In this document: piece by piece, positions 45,335 to 56,415 of the stretch
How positions within the stretch are numbered: position 1 is the first letter of the stretch
Layout of the letters: each line of letters starts with the position of its first letter
Assembly: GCA_003313425.1 (NCBI GenBank)
Contig: NHZP01000041.1
Coordinates: 1-64,000, forward strand
From: Pseudopyrenochaeta lycopersici
Taxonomy: Eukaryota; Ascomycota; Dothideomycetes; Pleosporales; Pseudopyrenochaetaceae
Direction: 5' to 3'
DNA: 64,000 nt
Program-made: the position numbers and the translations under genes
The notes under the pieces: generated by a model
What the model was told of the DNA's origin: nothing
Seen by the model: the letters and a program-made list of their open reading frames with translations, nothing else
The model's database searches: none

Positions 45335-47193
45335 TATAAATTAAACTAGGAACTATAAAGCTATAAGAAAGGAAAAACAACCTATACAGGTAAATAAAAA
45401 GGCTATATTTACTACCCTAAGAATACTTACACTACTAGCTACTACACTTCTAATAAACTAGAACTAATATATTTAGATAACGTAAATAAAAAGTAAAGGA
45501 ATAGGAAGGTAAGAAACTAGAAGATAGATATAGAGAGGTTAAAAGAGAATTACTATAATTACAGGAAGAAAGGACACTTTGCGAAGAATTGTAGGTAAAA
45601 GAATAAAGTTACCTAACTTAAAGTTAATATAATTAATAGCTTTAATAACACCTAAATTAGAGACTAGGAAGTAGTTACTATACCTAACTATATCACTAGC
45701 CCCTTATTACTACCCTAGTAGGATAATAACTAGATAAGGGAAACCTATAGACAGGTAGCTACTTCTACTTAGGAAATTAATTAGAATAATAAGGTTCTAA
45801 TAGAGCTATATCTAGGGACTAGAGTTAACTAAGACTAACTATTACCTATAAGGAGTACTAAAGAGGCATAAACATAAGCACTAGACTATGAAATTTAAAA
45901 TACGTAGGGTAAACTAGCACTATAGAAGGCGCAAAGTAGAAAGTATATATGCGCGAGGTACTAAAACTAAAAGATAAAGTGCAAACCTTTAAAGAAGGAA
46001 AATATATACTAGGAATACGTAATTAAGAATATTAAGTATAAAGGATTCTCTATAGAACACACTAAATAATAAATAGAATAAAAAGCTATTCTATAAGCAG
46101 AAAAGGGATAAAAACTGTTCCGCTACGACTATAACTGGAGAAACCCTTAACATAGACTACTATTATACCTCTATTATATATATAATTACTATAACTATTG
46201 CTATACTATTAAGCTATAAAAAGGATACTTCCTAACACTAAAGGGAGCGTGTAAATAGTAATAGTACAACTACTAACAGGATAATTATGTTAACTACTTA
46301 TAAGATAAATAGCCAATAAACTATTTTCTAGGACATAATAATAAGTATATAGCTAACTAAAACATTATTATGAATAAACGCTGTACTAATAAGTTATAGT
46401 AGGTATACATAAACGCAGGATATGCGCGTTATAAATTAGAAAAGGAGACTAATAGCTTTAATAATAATTCTTTTTTAGAGAGAAATTAGAAGCTGAACCT
46501 TCCTATAGCTAGAAGGCTAGAGCTAGATAAGGGATTTAACTACGACTAGATAGTATTAAGAAATAATGCTAGGCTATCTAATAAGAGGAGGAAAACCTCT
46601 TTAGACTTAGAATAAAACTTTAAGGAAAGGAGCTAAAAGCACTAATAGATTCTAGATTATAAGTAAACTATATCTCTAAGACAGCTATATTAAAAGTAGG
46701 GCTATAACCTATCTTAAAGAGAAAACCCTACTAGATAATAGTAGTAAACAGAAAATTAGGAGGGATAGTAACCTACGAGGTTACTACTAGCCTTAGCCTA
46801 GCCTCTGAATTATACTAGGTTAGACTAGACGTCTTTAGGACGGCCGCCTACGATGTTATATTAGGATTACCTTAGTTAAGATACTATAATCTAGTAATTA
46901 ACTAAGTAAAATAAAGAGTGTCTATGCGTGCTAAAGACTACGTAAGAATACTTACGTAATAGTTGCACACCTTAGTAGATAAGAAAGTAATAATAAATAT
47001 TAAACGTTTATAAGAAGCTAAATAAGAGCTACTTTATTAGTAGCTAGTAGAAAACGCTAAGAAGAATAAGGAGTTAGTTACTACTCCTAAAATCCTAAAG
47101 GAATATAAAGAATTTAGAGATATATTTACTAAAAAGGTAAGAAAGAGAGTACTACTAAAATATTAACTATAGGATTATAAGATAGAACTTATA

Positions 47194-49790
47194 CTCGGGC
47201 CCTTGCGGTCACTGCGTGATTTTTCAGAGAAAAAGCCCGTGCAAAGGCACGGGCCTCCTAGCTCAACGATCATCCCTAGCTCAACGATCACGACAACGCG
47301 TTTGACGTGTTCATGTACCCCACCATACAAATTTACGTGTAAAAGTACCTCACTATGTCTAAAAACTACCGTGATTCTGTTGCCAAGATATCTAAAGCAG
47401 TGCAAATCCTCCGCTCGATGGATAACCCCAACATCGCCGCCTTCGCACGCGACCATAACTTACCCTACCAGAGGCTCAAACGCGCCTATCGAGGCGGCCA
47501 AAGCCGCTCTACACGCCCATCTACGAATAAGCTTCTTACAGAAGAACAGGAAGCTGCTTTAAAGCGTTTCCTTGACGCGATTGACGATATTGGCTTTGGT
47601 ATTCATAAGAGTCTCATCAAACAACAAGCCGATGCCTTGCTAGCAGCGTCTCATCAGGATATTGGCCCACCACGTAGATGTGGCGATCACTGGGCAGAGA
47701 GGTGGCTTCAAGCCAATCCACAGTACCAAAAGGTAAAGGCGAAGCCTCTTGAGATCCAGAGGAAGCTTGCTCAAGAGCCTGAAGGTATTAAAGCTTGGTT
47801 TGAGAAGCTGAAGGCCAAAATTGATGAATTGGGAGTTCAACCAGAGGATATCTACAATATGGATGAAACTGGATGCCAGATTGGTGTTGCAAAGGGGAGC
47901 TACGTGTACACGCGACTGGGCAAAGAGGTACCTGTCTATACTATACTATATGGCAAAGTACCAATTCTAATAGGCTCTTAGATCTATATGCCCCACTCGA
48001 ACAACCGTGAGCTCATATCGCTCGTAGAGTGTGTGAACGCGAATGGCGACGTACTAGATCCAATGATTATTATCAAATCGAGTACAATCCTTGAAAAATG
48101 GATAGATGATCTACCAGATCAGTACCTTATTGGCATATCAGATTCAGGATACTCCAACGATGAACTTAGCTTTGAGTGGATTAAGCACTTTAACCTACAG
48201 TCTCGGCGGAAGTTGCGTGGCGTATGGAGAGTTCTCCTACTTGACGGATATGGATCTCATCATACGCGTGAATTTATCCAGTATGCATGGGAGAATCAAA
48301 TACTCTTATTTACTCTTCCTCCGCATACGACGCATTTCCTACAGGTACTAGATGTTGGCTGCTTTCAGTCACTAAAATGGTATCACAGTAGGATGCTCCA
48401 CTGGGCCTCAAGGACGGGCGCCAAGGAAATAAAGAAGGAGGACTTCTTAGCAACTATCTACCAAATTCGGCGAGAGACCTTTCGCCGAAAGACAATCCTA
48501 AGCGGTTGGAGAGCAACTGGCATCTATCCCTTTCAACCAGAGGTTGTTTTGAAGAAGCTTCGCGACTGGGAGACTACATCTAGCCCACCAAAACGTGTTC
48601 GACCAGTGGAATTTGAGGATCCTGAAGTCACGCGTCCTCAAACACCTACCTTTAACTCATCAGATCTAGATAAGGATAGTGTTTCATCGAATAGCTCAAG
48701 AGATCGGGAACTCCGTTGGAGCTACAAGGAGACTAGGAACAAGCTCTACAAGCTAAAATGGAGAGAGAGTTGCCCTAAATCAGCTCAAATACCCGTGCTT
48801 AAGCCTGGAACTAAAACCTGGTCAATGCCAAACGATCTACCGACTCTTGAGGCTCAGATGAAAATGATCCGAGGCGTCATCAAGGATACGCTGCCACCAT
48901 CTCAAGCTATCGATATTGAGAAGACGCTTATCACTGCTACTGCGTGGGCTGCTACGGCGGAGAGCTTCAGACGTCAACTTGGGCATACGAAGGCGGCCGA
49001 GATTGCTCGTGAGGAGCGACGGAGGCGTACAAGGCGCAAGCTTACGTTTAAAGGAGGTGTTGTTTACGCTTCAGATGCTCGAGCAATAGTGAAGAAGCGT
49101 AAGGAAGATGAGATTACAAGGCAGGAGAAGGACCTTCAAATACGGAAGGATCGCGAGGCGAGAGTACTTTGTAATAAGTACAAAAGGCTTCTGCCATCAA
49201 TCCGTGCCGCTGCCTCAAGGATCCGGAAGAGACATCTCGCTGGAACGCCAATCTTCGTTACGGAAGGACTTGGTCTACTTGATCCTGACGATTGTCAAGC
49301 TGCCGCAGCAGTTTGTATGGAGAAGCTGACTAAACGGGGGCCGTTCAGACCACGCTCTGACCTATCTGAGGATATGCTTACTACGGCAGTGCAACAAGGG
49401 CTTGTCACGCGTAGTATCAACGATCCTTATAACTCAAAGGTTACAGCTGCTATTAAGGCAAAAGAATGGGAAGAATACTACAGGAACGCTAACAATCGAG
49501 CCCTTGATCAGCTAGATACACAGGCTACGGTTGTTGAAAGCGAGCTCGATGATATAAGTAACGACAGCGAGGTTGACTTTGAAATTGAAAGTAGCGATGC
49601 AGGAGACTCTAGTTGACATATTGTATCAATTTGCGCGACATTAGTACTTTATTTCCTATATAAATTTGTATGAGAGTTGAAGCACCTGCGTCGTGATCGT
49701 TGAGCTAGGGATGATCGTTGAGCTAGGAGGCCCGTGCCTTTGCACGGGCTTTTTCTCTGAAAAATCACGCAGTGACCGCAAGGGCCCGAG
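47194..49790 (+). mobile_element. pogo/Fot1-type transposon inserted in Gypsy
   Basis: 2597 bp with perfect terminal inverted repeats of about 97 bp (starting CTCGGGCCCTTGCGGTCACT and including CCCGTGCAAAGGCACGGG and two CTAGCTCAACGATCA units). TA duplications sit at 47192-47193 and 49791-49792. Removing it rejoins the Gypsy RT region in frame (IEL / IEGKQPKF). Normal GC amid AT-rich surroundings shows it arrived after the host element had decayed. Confidence 0.95.
47355..49616 (+). pseudogene. pogo DDE_1 transposase with one in-frame stop
   Basis: ATG 47355 to TGA 49616, interrupted only by TAG at 47979-47981. N-terminal helix-turn-helix (CENP-B/psq type: AVQILRSMDNPNIAAFARDH), CENP-B-type second HTH (GDHWAERWLQANPQY), then the DDE core: DIYNMDETGCQIG, (after the stop) VWRVLLLDGYGSHHTREF, FTLPPHTTHFLQVLDVGCFQ. 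These are three acidic residues in DDD form. Next GWRATGIYPFQPEVVLK and a long basic C-terminal coiled-coil. A CAG-to-TAG change at CpA, the RIP-preferred context, would explain the stop. Confidence 0.9.
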
Positions 49791-50562
49791 TAGAAGGTAA
49801 GCAGCCTAAGTTTATATTAAGACATTGCCTTAGTAACTACCAACTAGGCGTTCTAAAAAAATATATTAACAAAAATTTAGTAAAAGGTTTTATTAGGAAA
49901 TCTAAGTCCTTAGTAAGATACCCTATCTTATTTACGCTAAAGAAAGATAGAGTACTAAGGTGATATATTAATTATAGAAAGTTAAATAATATTACTAAAA
50001 AGAACTACTACCTGCTACCTAATATATAAGAATTACGCGACAGACTAACAGGAGCTTAATACTTTACTGCGTTAGATCTAAGAAGAGCGTATAACCGTAT
50101 TAGAATAAAGGAAAGAGAGAAATAGAAAACTACCTTTAGGACATAATATAGATATTATAAATACATAGTAATACTATTTAGCCTAATAAACGCACTAGTA
50201 ACGTGCTAGGACCTAATAAATAACGTTTTAGTAGAATGTCTTAACATATATGCTATAGCCTACCTAAATAACATTTTAGTCTACTTAAGGAATATAGATA
50301 AACATTAGGACTATGTTAAGGAAGTACTATAATAACTAAGAGACTACTACCCAGTGATGGGTACTTACTAGTAATTACTAATTTTTTTTAGTAATTACTA
50401 ATTTTTGGTTTTTAATAATTACTAATTAGTAAATAAGAATATAAAAATATATATTTAGAAGGAACTACGTATTTCTATTAAGATTTATCTACCTTAGATA
50501 GTATAATACTACTATATAAAGTATATTATATAGAATTAAAAGGTTCAAACTAACTAATTTAG

Positions 50563-51369
50563 CTAGTAACTATCTACAATAGAGTTTAAAAAGTCTATTT
50601 CTCCTAAAGGAGATTCTAAATACTCTTTAAATAAATCCCTCTCTTTAATATATATATTATTAAAAGCTTCTTTTTCTTCTAAAGTATTAAAAGAGTTATT
50701 AAAAATATTAAGTTTCCCTAAAAAGAATATATCACTTCTTATAAAATACTTTTTATAAAAAGTAGTATAAATACTACTATTAATATATGCTTTTCGTAGA
50801 TTTATTTCTTTATAATTATAATAAGTACTCTTAGTAAAATATTTTACTAAATCTAATATATATATATATATATTAGTATAAGTATATAATATAAAATATA
50901 AACTAGAAAATAAAAAGTAGACCTAAAAGAGTATACTTACTATAGTCTTTAAATAAAATACTAGTATTAATTAGATAATCTGTTAAATTATCTAATATTT
51001 CTAGAAGATTAGAATTTAGATTACTATCTTTCTTCTTAAATAAGTAGAAAGTATCTAAATCTATAAAATTCTCTTTTAGATATTCTAAATATATAGTTAG
51101 TAAAAGAGTAATATCAAAGTTATTTAAAGTTACTTACTTAAAAATACTAGTTTTTCTTCTTTATTATAGTAGTCTAAACGACTAATATAATAAATAATTC
51201 TTAGAGTATTTAGATACTCTATAATATACTCACTATTAGTATCATTTACTATAATAATATTATTAATAATAGCCTTAAGTATAGAATCTAACTTAGTAGA
51301 TCTAACTAAAGAGCTATAGTTAATAAAATTATAAGTAATAGAGCTTTTTGTAGTAGGAGTAGAAGCCAT
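50563..51369 (-). CDS. Three-exon gene of unknown function inside the AT-rich hAT-like element
   Basis: ATG 51369. Exons 51138-51369, 50941-51084 and 50563-50852 give 221 residues with all phases matching. Introns are 51085-51137 (GTAAGT, ACTAAC, TTTAG; 53 nt) and 50853-50940 (GTAAGT, ACTAAT, TTAG; 88 nt). Nearly every third codon position is A or T, yet no stop interrupts the frame, unlike the Gypsy next door. The protein is rich in Ile, Asn, Tyr and Lys. It begins MASTPTTKSSITYNFINYSS, has several amphipathic helices (LDSILKAIINNIIIV, YLNTLRIIYYISRL) and ends with an acidic stretch (KERDLFKEYLESPLGEIDF). I recognise no domain; no zinc or catalytic signature is evident. It is divergent from the transposase and shares its upstream region. 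Confidence 0.72.
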
Positions 51370-51426
51370 AATATATATATATATATATAAATAGAATAAT
51401 CTAGCTTAAGAAAAGCTAATAGACTC

Positions 51427-51427
<1 letters not shown>

Positions 51428-51469
<42 letters not shown>
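51428..51469. repeat. (AGT)14 microsatellite
   Basis: Fourteen AGT units, 59 bp upstream of the start codon of the minus-strand spliced gene and within the divergent promoter region. Confidence 0.95.
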
Positions 51470-51639
51470 TTTTAGAGACTTAGTCTTTTTAAAAAAGAGA
51501 GACAAGAGCTACTTACTTATAGATCTTCTTTATTTTTTCTAACTATATCTTTTTAGGCTAGTTATAGTCTAATTATAACTATATGTTATACTAAAGTACT
51601 AGTTTATTAGAATTTAAGAGCTAATACACCCTCTTTTTA

Positions 51640-51885
51640 CTAGCTTATTAAAATTAAAGAGTTAGTACACCCTCTTTTATTTAGTTTATTAGAAATAAAT
51701 AATTAATACATCTACTCTATTTTAGTTTATTAGAAATAAATAATTAATACATCTACTCTATTTTAGTTTATTAGAAATAAATAATTAATACATCTACTCT
51801 ATTTTAGTTTATTAGAAATAAATAATTAATATATCTACTCTATTTTAGCTTATTAGAAGTAAATAACTGATACACCTCTTTTATT
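51640..51885. repeat. 41-bp tandem repeat, about six units
   Basis: Unit TTTATTAGAAATAAATAATT followed by AATACATCTACTCTATTTTAG. The central copies are almost identical and the outer ones diverged. It lies between the two divergent genes of the hAT-like element. Confidence 0.9.
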
Positions 51886-52206
51886 TTAGTATATTACTTA
51901 AATATATTTACAGTAATTATAGGAGGAGTAGTAGTACCTTAGTAACATGTGATTATAAGAAAATAATAGATATATAGAAGCTCTAAGAACTCTTAAAATT
52001 CTAGAAACTAAGTTAGGTACTATAAAGATTTTAAACTTTTTAGAAATTTGTTATTTTTTAGAAAAATTACAGTAAGCTAGGCTAAAATAGGACTAGCTTA
52101 CTTTTTTATATTTTAAAATAGACTACTATTAGGTTTTATATTCTTTTAAAATTTTAATATTAGCTATAATAGGTACTTTTAAATTTAACTTTAATAGTTT
52201 TCACTA

Positions 52207-54379
52207 AAAATATTAATTCTAAGTGTAGTAGTACCTTTAGTATACAATAGTAATACTATTTTAGATACAATAGAAGATAATAGTAATATAGAAGCTTATA
52301 GTAGTTTTTCTACGAATTTAAGTAGTCCTTCTAATAGTAGAAAAAAGACTAAATATACGCTTTTTAATAAAGAAGAATATAAGAAACTACTATTACTATT
52401 TATTATTATTAATAATTTACCTTTTAGTATTATAGAAAGTACTAGTTTTAATAATCTTTTAAAGTATTTAAAAGATAATATCCCTAATATAAGTAGAAGA
52501 GCTATAAAATTAGATTTAGAATTATTATAATAAAGAGCTATTAAAGAAAAAGCTTATATTTACTAATAATAATAGTAAATTTTCTATTACTTTAGATACA
52601 TGGAATTCTAGTAATAATATAGACTTTTTAGCTATTACTATACATTTTTATAATAACAATTTTGAGTTAGAAAACCATTTAATTGGATTTGAAACTCTAG
52701 AAGAAACTAGTTATACTAGTGCTATATTATATAATAATATAAATAGTATTTTAAAGGACTTTAATATAAGAGACAAAATATTAGCTATTACTAGAGATAA
52801 TGCTAGTCCTATAACTAGTCTAGTAAATAAACTTAGTTATAGTTATAAAGAAAAATATAATATAGAAATTATAGATATTCGTTGTACTGCACACATTTTA
52901 AATATAGTTAGTAATATATTTTTAACTTATATATTTTTTATTCCTAATTCTTCTAGAAAGTTTATAAATAAAATAGATACTATTAAGAATAAGTATAGTC
53001 GTTATAATAATAGTTATTATATATTAAGAAACTTGCCTAGTACTATTAGAAGTATTATATCTAGTATTAGATATAATCACTATTTAAAAAATACCTTTAA
53101 AAAGCTAGTAAGAGAAGCTAAAAGTAAAAGTAATTTAGGACCTGAAATTTTAATAAAAGATAATACTACTAGGTGGCTATCTACTTATAATATGCTAGAT
53201 AGATTTATATATTTTAAAGAAGAAATAATTAGCTTATTAGAAGAAGCTAATAAGCTATCTAATAATAAAAAACGTAGTTTTAAATTAGATAAACTAGTAG
53301 TTACAGATGAAGAGTGGTACTTTTTAGATATAATTAAAAATATTTTAGAAGTATTTAGAAAACCTACTATTAAGTTTCAAGCTATTAATTATAGTAATAG
53401 TTTTTTAATTATACCATATATTAATAAACTAATTTTAGAGCTAGAGGAGTTTACTTTAGAATATAATATAAACGATAGTAATCCTTATTTAGCAACAGCG
53501 TTATTAGAAGCTTATAATAGATTAATATATTATTATCCTATTAAGGAAGATAATATAGATAAATTAAAAGATTTATATTTAATAACTCTATTAAATCCTA
53601 AATTTAAGTTAGGTTTATTTACTACTTTAAAGTTTAGTATAAATAAAATTAAATTAATAAAAGAGTACTTTTTAGAAATATATAATAAGTATAAAATAGA
53701 GTATCTAAATAATAGAAACACTATTAGTATTAGAGATAGATCTAGTTTAGATATAAATAAATCTATAGATTTAGAAGATTATAATAGTGATAACGAGTTT
53801 TATAAAGATAATAATATTAATATAGTAGAAGAAAAAGAAGAAATATATATATATTTAGAAGAAGATAGAATATCTAAAGAAATAGATATAGTTAACTATT
53901 ATAAAGTAAATAAAATTAGACTACCTATTATATATAATATAGCTAAGGATTATTTATCTATATTAGCTACTTCTAATCCTAGCGAATCTACTTTTAGTAA
54001 AGTTAGTGATATAGTAACTAAAAAAAGAAATAGATTATTACCTACTACTATAAAACAATTAATTTGCTTAAAATCGTGGAATATTATAGAAGATGAAGAA
54101 TTACTATTAAATGATAATAAATATAACTTTAATACTAGTACTACTATATATACTAATATAAAGAATACTAATATAGAAAATAGTAATATAAATACAAATA
54201 CTAATTTAGATAATATAATAGATATAGAAAATATAATAGATATAGAAGATATAGAAGATATAGAAGATATAGAAGATACAGAAGATTCTAGTTCTTCTAG
54301 TGGGTTAAATAGTAGTAATAGTAGTACTAATTATAGTATATATACTAAATATAGCTTTAATTTTAATATAGATATATAG
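52207..54379 (+). CDS. AT-rich hAT transposase with one frameshift
   Basis: Open from 52207 (no ATG seen; a first exon with a BED finger is presumably missing) to about 52530 (NLPFSIIESTSFNNLLKYLK, ISRRAIKLDLELL). Then, one frame on, it is open without interruption to TAG 54379. The second part has the hAT order: FSITLDTWNSSNNIDFLAIT, ILAITRDNASPITSLV, IDIRCTAHILNIVSN, NTTRWLSTYNMLDRF. The C-terminal dimerisation motif follows (LPIIYNIAKDYLSILATSNP, SESTFSKVSDI, RNRLLPTTIKQLICLKSW) and an acidic IEDIEDIED tail. Catalytic Asp (LDTW, RDNA) and Glu (SESTFS) are kept. Third codon positions are nearly all A/T. The conserved core in such AT-rich DNA argues against random decay. The frameshift lies at TTATTATAATAA near 52528. 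Confidence 0.8.
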
Positions 54380-54589
54380 ATATTAGATAGATAGGTAGAT
54401 AGAAAATATAAAATCTTTTAAAAAACTTACTTATCTTATATACTAACTATTACTAGTGTCTTACTTACTACTTACTAGTATTTATCTATAAGTTTATAAT
54501 AGTTTTATATAATATTATTTAACGTTTTATAAATTAATAATTACTAATTTACTAATTTTACTAATTTCGCCCATCACTGATATAAAGTT

Positions 54590-55130
54590 TAAAAACATAC
54601 TTTAGTTAATTTATAATATTTTTAAATAGCTAGTAATATTTTATAAAAAATCTATATTAATTATTATATATAATAGACCTAGTATAATACTACTTAATTA
54701 ATTATACAAAGTAATTTTATATATTTAACTTAAACTTTTATAGATTAGTTATAAGCTAAAAGTACAGTTTTATTATTATTAACTAGCTAAAACTATTACC
54801 TTAATTATAGACTATCTTTTAATTATTTTAAGGGTTATAATATATTAAATTATATTAAAAACTACTACTTTAAGCTAAAGACTTACATATATACTCTTAA
54901 GTTAGAGTTAAGCTCCTTTCTAAATAACTAGGTTAATAAAAATACTAAAATTATAAATATTATATTAATAAAAGTAATTTTAATATAAATTAAGTAATAA
55001 TAAAAATATTTACTGAGTACTTAGTAGAGCGTATAAGAGTATATAAAATAAAATAAAGCTAAGTAATTTAAAGTTCTTAAGGTTCTTAAGGCTTAAGGTC
55101 CTTAAGGTTTCTAAAGTTCTTAAGATTCTT
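54590..55130 (-). repeat. Inverted-repeat copy 2 of an AT-rich element
   Basis: Reverse complement of 43080-43590 over roughly 500 bp. It begins directly after the right end of the hAT-like element and is followed to the right by the hexanucleotide array and GTGGCAACCCTG. Confidence 0.75.
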
Positions 55131-55372
55131 AACTATCTTAACTATTCACAATATATATCTCTTTTACTCTACTAATAATAGTATATATACTATTAATATT
55201 AAATTTTATATATTTTACTAGTATTACTACTATTACTATTAATACTATTAAAAGTATTAATACGTTATATAGCTGTATATTAGAAAGTAGTAGTTTTTTT
55301 AAGCTATAATACTTTAATAGAAAGTAATACTAAGTTATATAACTAATATATTATATCTAGCTAATTTCAAGG

Positions 55373-55590
55373 TTAGTAATAGTAATAGTAATAGTAATAG
55401 TAATAGTAATAGTAATAGTAATAGTAATAGTAATAGTAATAGTAATAGTAATAGTAATAGTAATAGTAATAGTAATAGTAATAGTAATAGTAATAGTAAT
55501 AGTAATAGTAATAGTAATAGTAATAGTAATAGTAATAGTAATAGTAATAGTAATAGTAATAGTAATAGTAATAGTAATAGTAATAGTAAT
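55373..55590. repeat. (AGTAAT)36 hexanucleotide array
   Basis: About 36 uninterrupted AGTAAT units, followed by TACTATTACTA and AAAAAAGTGGCAACCCTG. The same sequence at low copy number precedes the GTGGCAACCCTG motif at 43740-43838, so the array is an expanded subterminal repeat of that family. Confidence 0.95.
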
Positions 55591-55715
55591 TACTATTACT
55601 AAAAAAGTGGCAACCCTGAGTAGTAGTAGTTATAGTCGTAAAAGTAATTAAAGTAAAAGCTAATTTATTAATAGAGTAAATAGAAAAAGAAAAAGTTTTA
55701 TTATATACTTAAGAG

Positions 55716-55771
55716 CAGTGATGGGAGCTTACTATTGAAAAATAGTAATTACTAATTTTTGCCCATCACTG
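55716..55771. mobile_element. 56-bp MITE of the AT-rich hAT family
   Basis: Ends CAGTGATGGG...CCCATCACTG, identical to the termini of 50352-54579, with TAGTAATTACTAATTTTT inside. It is flanked by a perfect 8-bp direct repeat CTTAAGAG (55708-55715 and 55772-55779), the target-duplication length of hAT transposases. Very short for a mobile element. Confidence 0.92.
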
Positions 55772-56155
55772 CTTAAGAGTATAGTAGTAGGATTATAATA
55801 AGAATACCTTTTTAGTATTATAATTAAAACTTATTTCTAATACTAAAACCTTAAAGCTTATTTTAAAACTTAAGGCTTATTCTAAAACTTAAAGCTTATT
55901 TTAAAACTTAAATGATATTTCTAATATTAAAACTTAAAGGATTTTTAGAAACTTAAAGTATTAGAGTACTATTATAATAGTAAGATTTATAATACACTCA
56001 GTATAGTCTTCTTTAGTACATAATAAAAGATACTCTCTTTTTATTTTACTCTTTAGAAAAACTCTTACTAGTGACTTACTATACTTATATCTTATTTTAT
56101 CTTATATTACTTTACTCTACTTTTCTATAAGAACTTTTATAGAAATAAATAAGAA

Positions 56156-56296
56156 TATAACTATATAGAGTATAGTTATATAAACTTATTGATTTCTTTT
56201 AAATAGTAGTATAGCTATATAGACTATAGCTATATATACTTATTTAAAATTACTTATCTAATTAAGATACTATAACTATATAGATTATAGTTATAT
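56156..56296. repeat. Three spaced 23-bp hairpins
   Basis: Three copies of ATARCTATA-TAGAN-TATAGYTAT (9-bp arms, 5-nt loop TAGAG, TAGAC, TAGAT), spaced about 55-60 bp apart. They lie 120-260 bp upstream of the ATG of a BED-finger-like frame at 56416. Arms covary (A/T pair replaced by G/C pair in the middle copy). Confidence 0.8.
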
Positions 56297-56415
56297 AGCT
56301 TTTTATTATATTACTATATATACTTTTTAAATACTTTTTAGTATATTTAAAGTTCCTAGCTACAATAAATTATAGTTTAAATATATTTTTATTATTATTT
56401 AGTATTAGAAGTATT

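Larger units (their letters stand above)
43839..50351 (+). mobile_element. Degraded Gypsy (Ty3) retrotransposon with nested insertions
   Basis: A gag-like start (43860-44110) is still partly open. A CCHC knuckle at about 45550-45600 reads YYNYRKKGHFAKNCR with its first Cys changed to Tyr. The protease-RT linker runs to 47190 and resumes at 49793 with EGKQPKF. Reverse transcriptase follows with numerous stops (YPILFTLKKDRVLR, YFTALDLRRAYN, IAYLNNILVYL in place of YxDDILV). It is interrupted by a MITE (44911-45334) and a pogo (47194-49790), and is cut at 50351 by the AT-rich hAT-like element. RNase H and integrase are missing. Confidence 0.75.
50352..54579 (+). mobile_element. AT-rich hAT-like element with two divergent genes
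   Basis: Ends are CAGTGATGGGTACTTACTAG (left) and ...TTTCGCCCATCACTG (right). Short inverted repeats CAGTGATGGG are followed by TAGTAATTACTAATT motifs. Inside are a spliced gene on the minus strand (50563-51369), satellites, and a hAT transposase on the plus strand (52207-54379). A 56-bp derivative with the same ends and an 8-bp duplication sits at 55716-55771, confirming these termini. The two 8-bp flanks of the large copy do not match, so it has been rearranged or cut. Confidence 0.75.
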
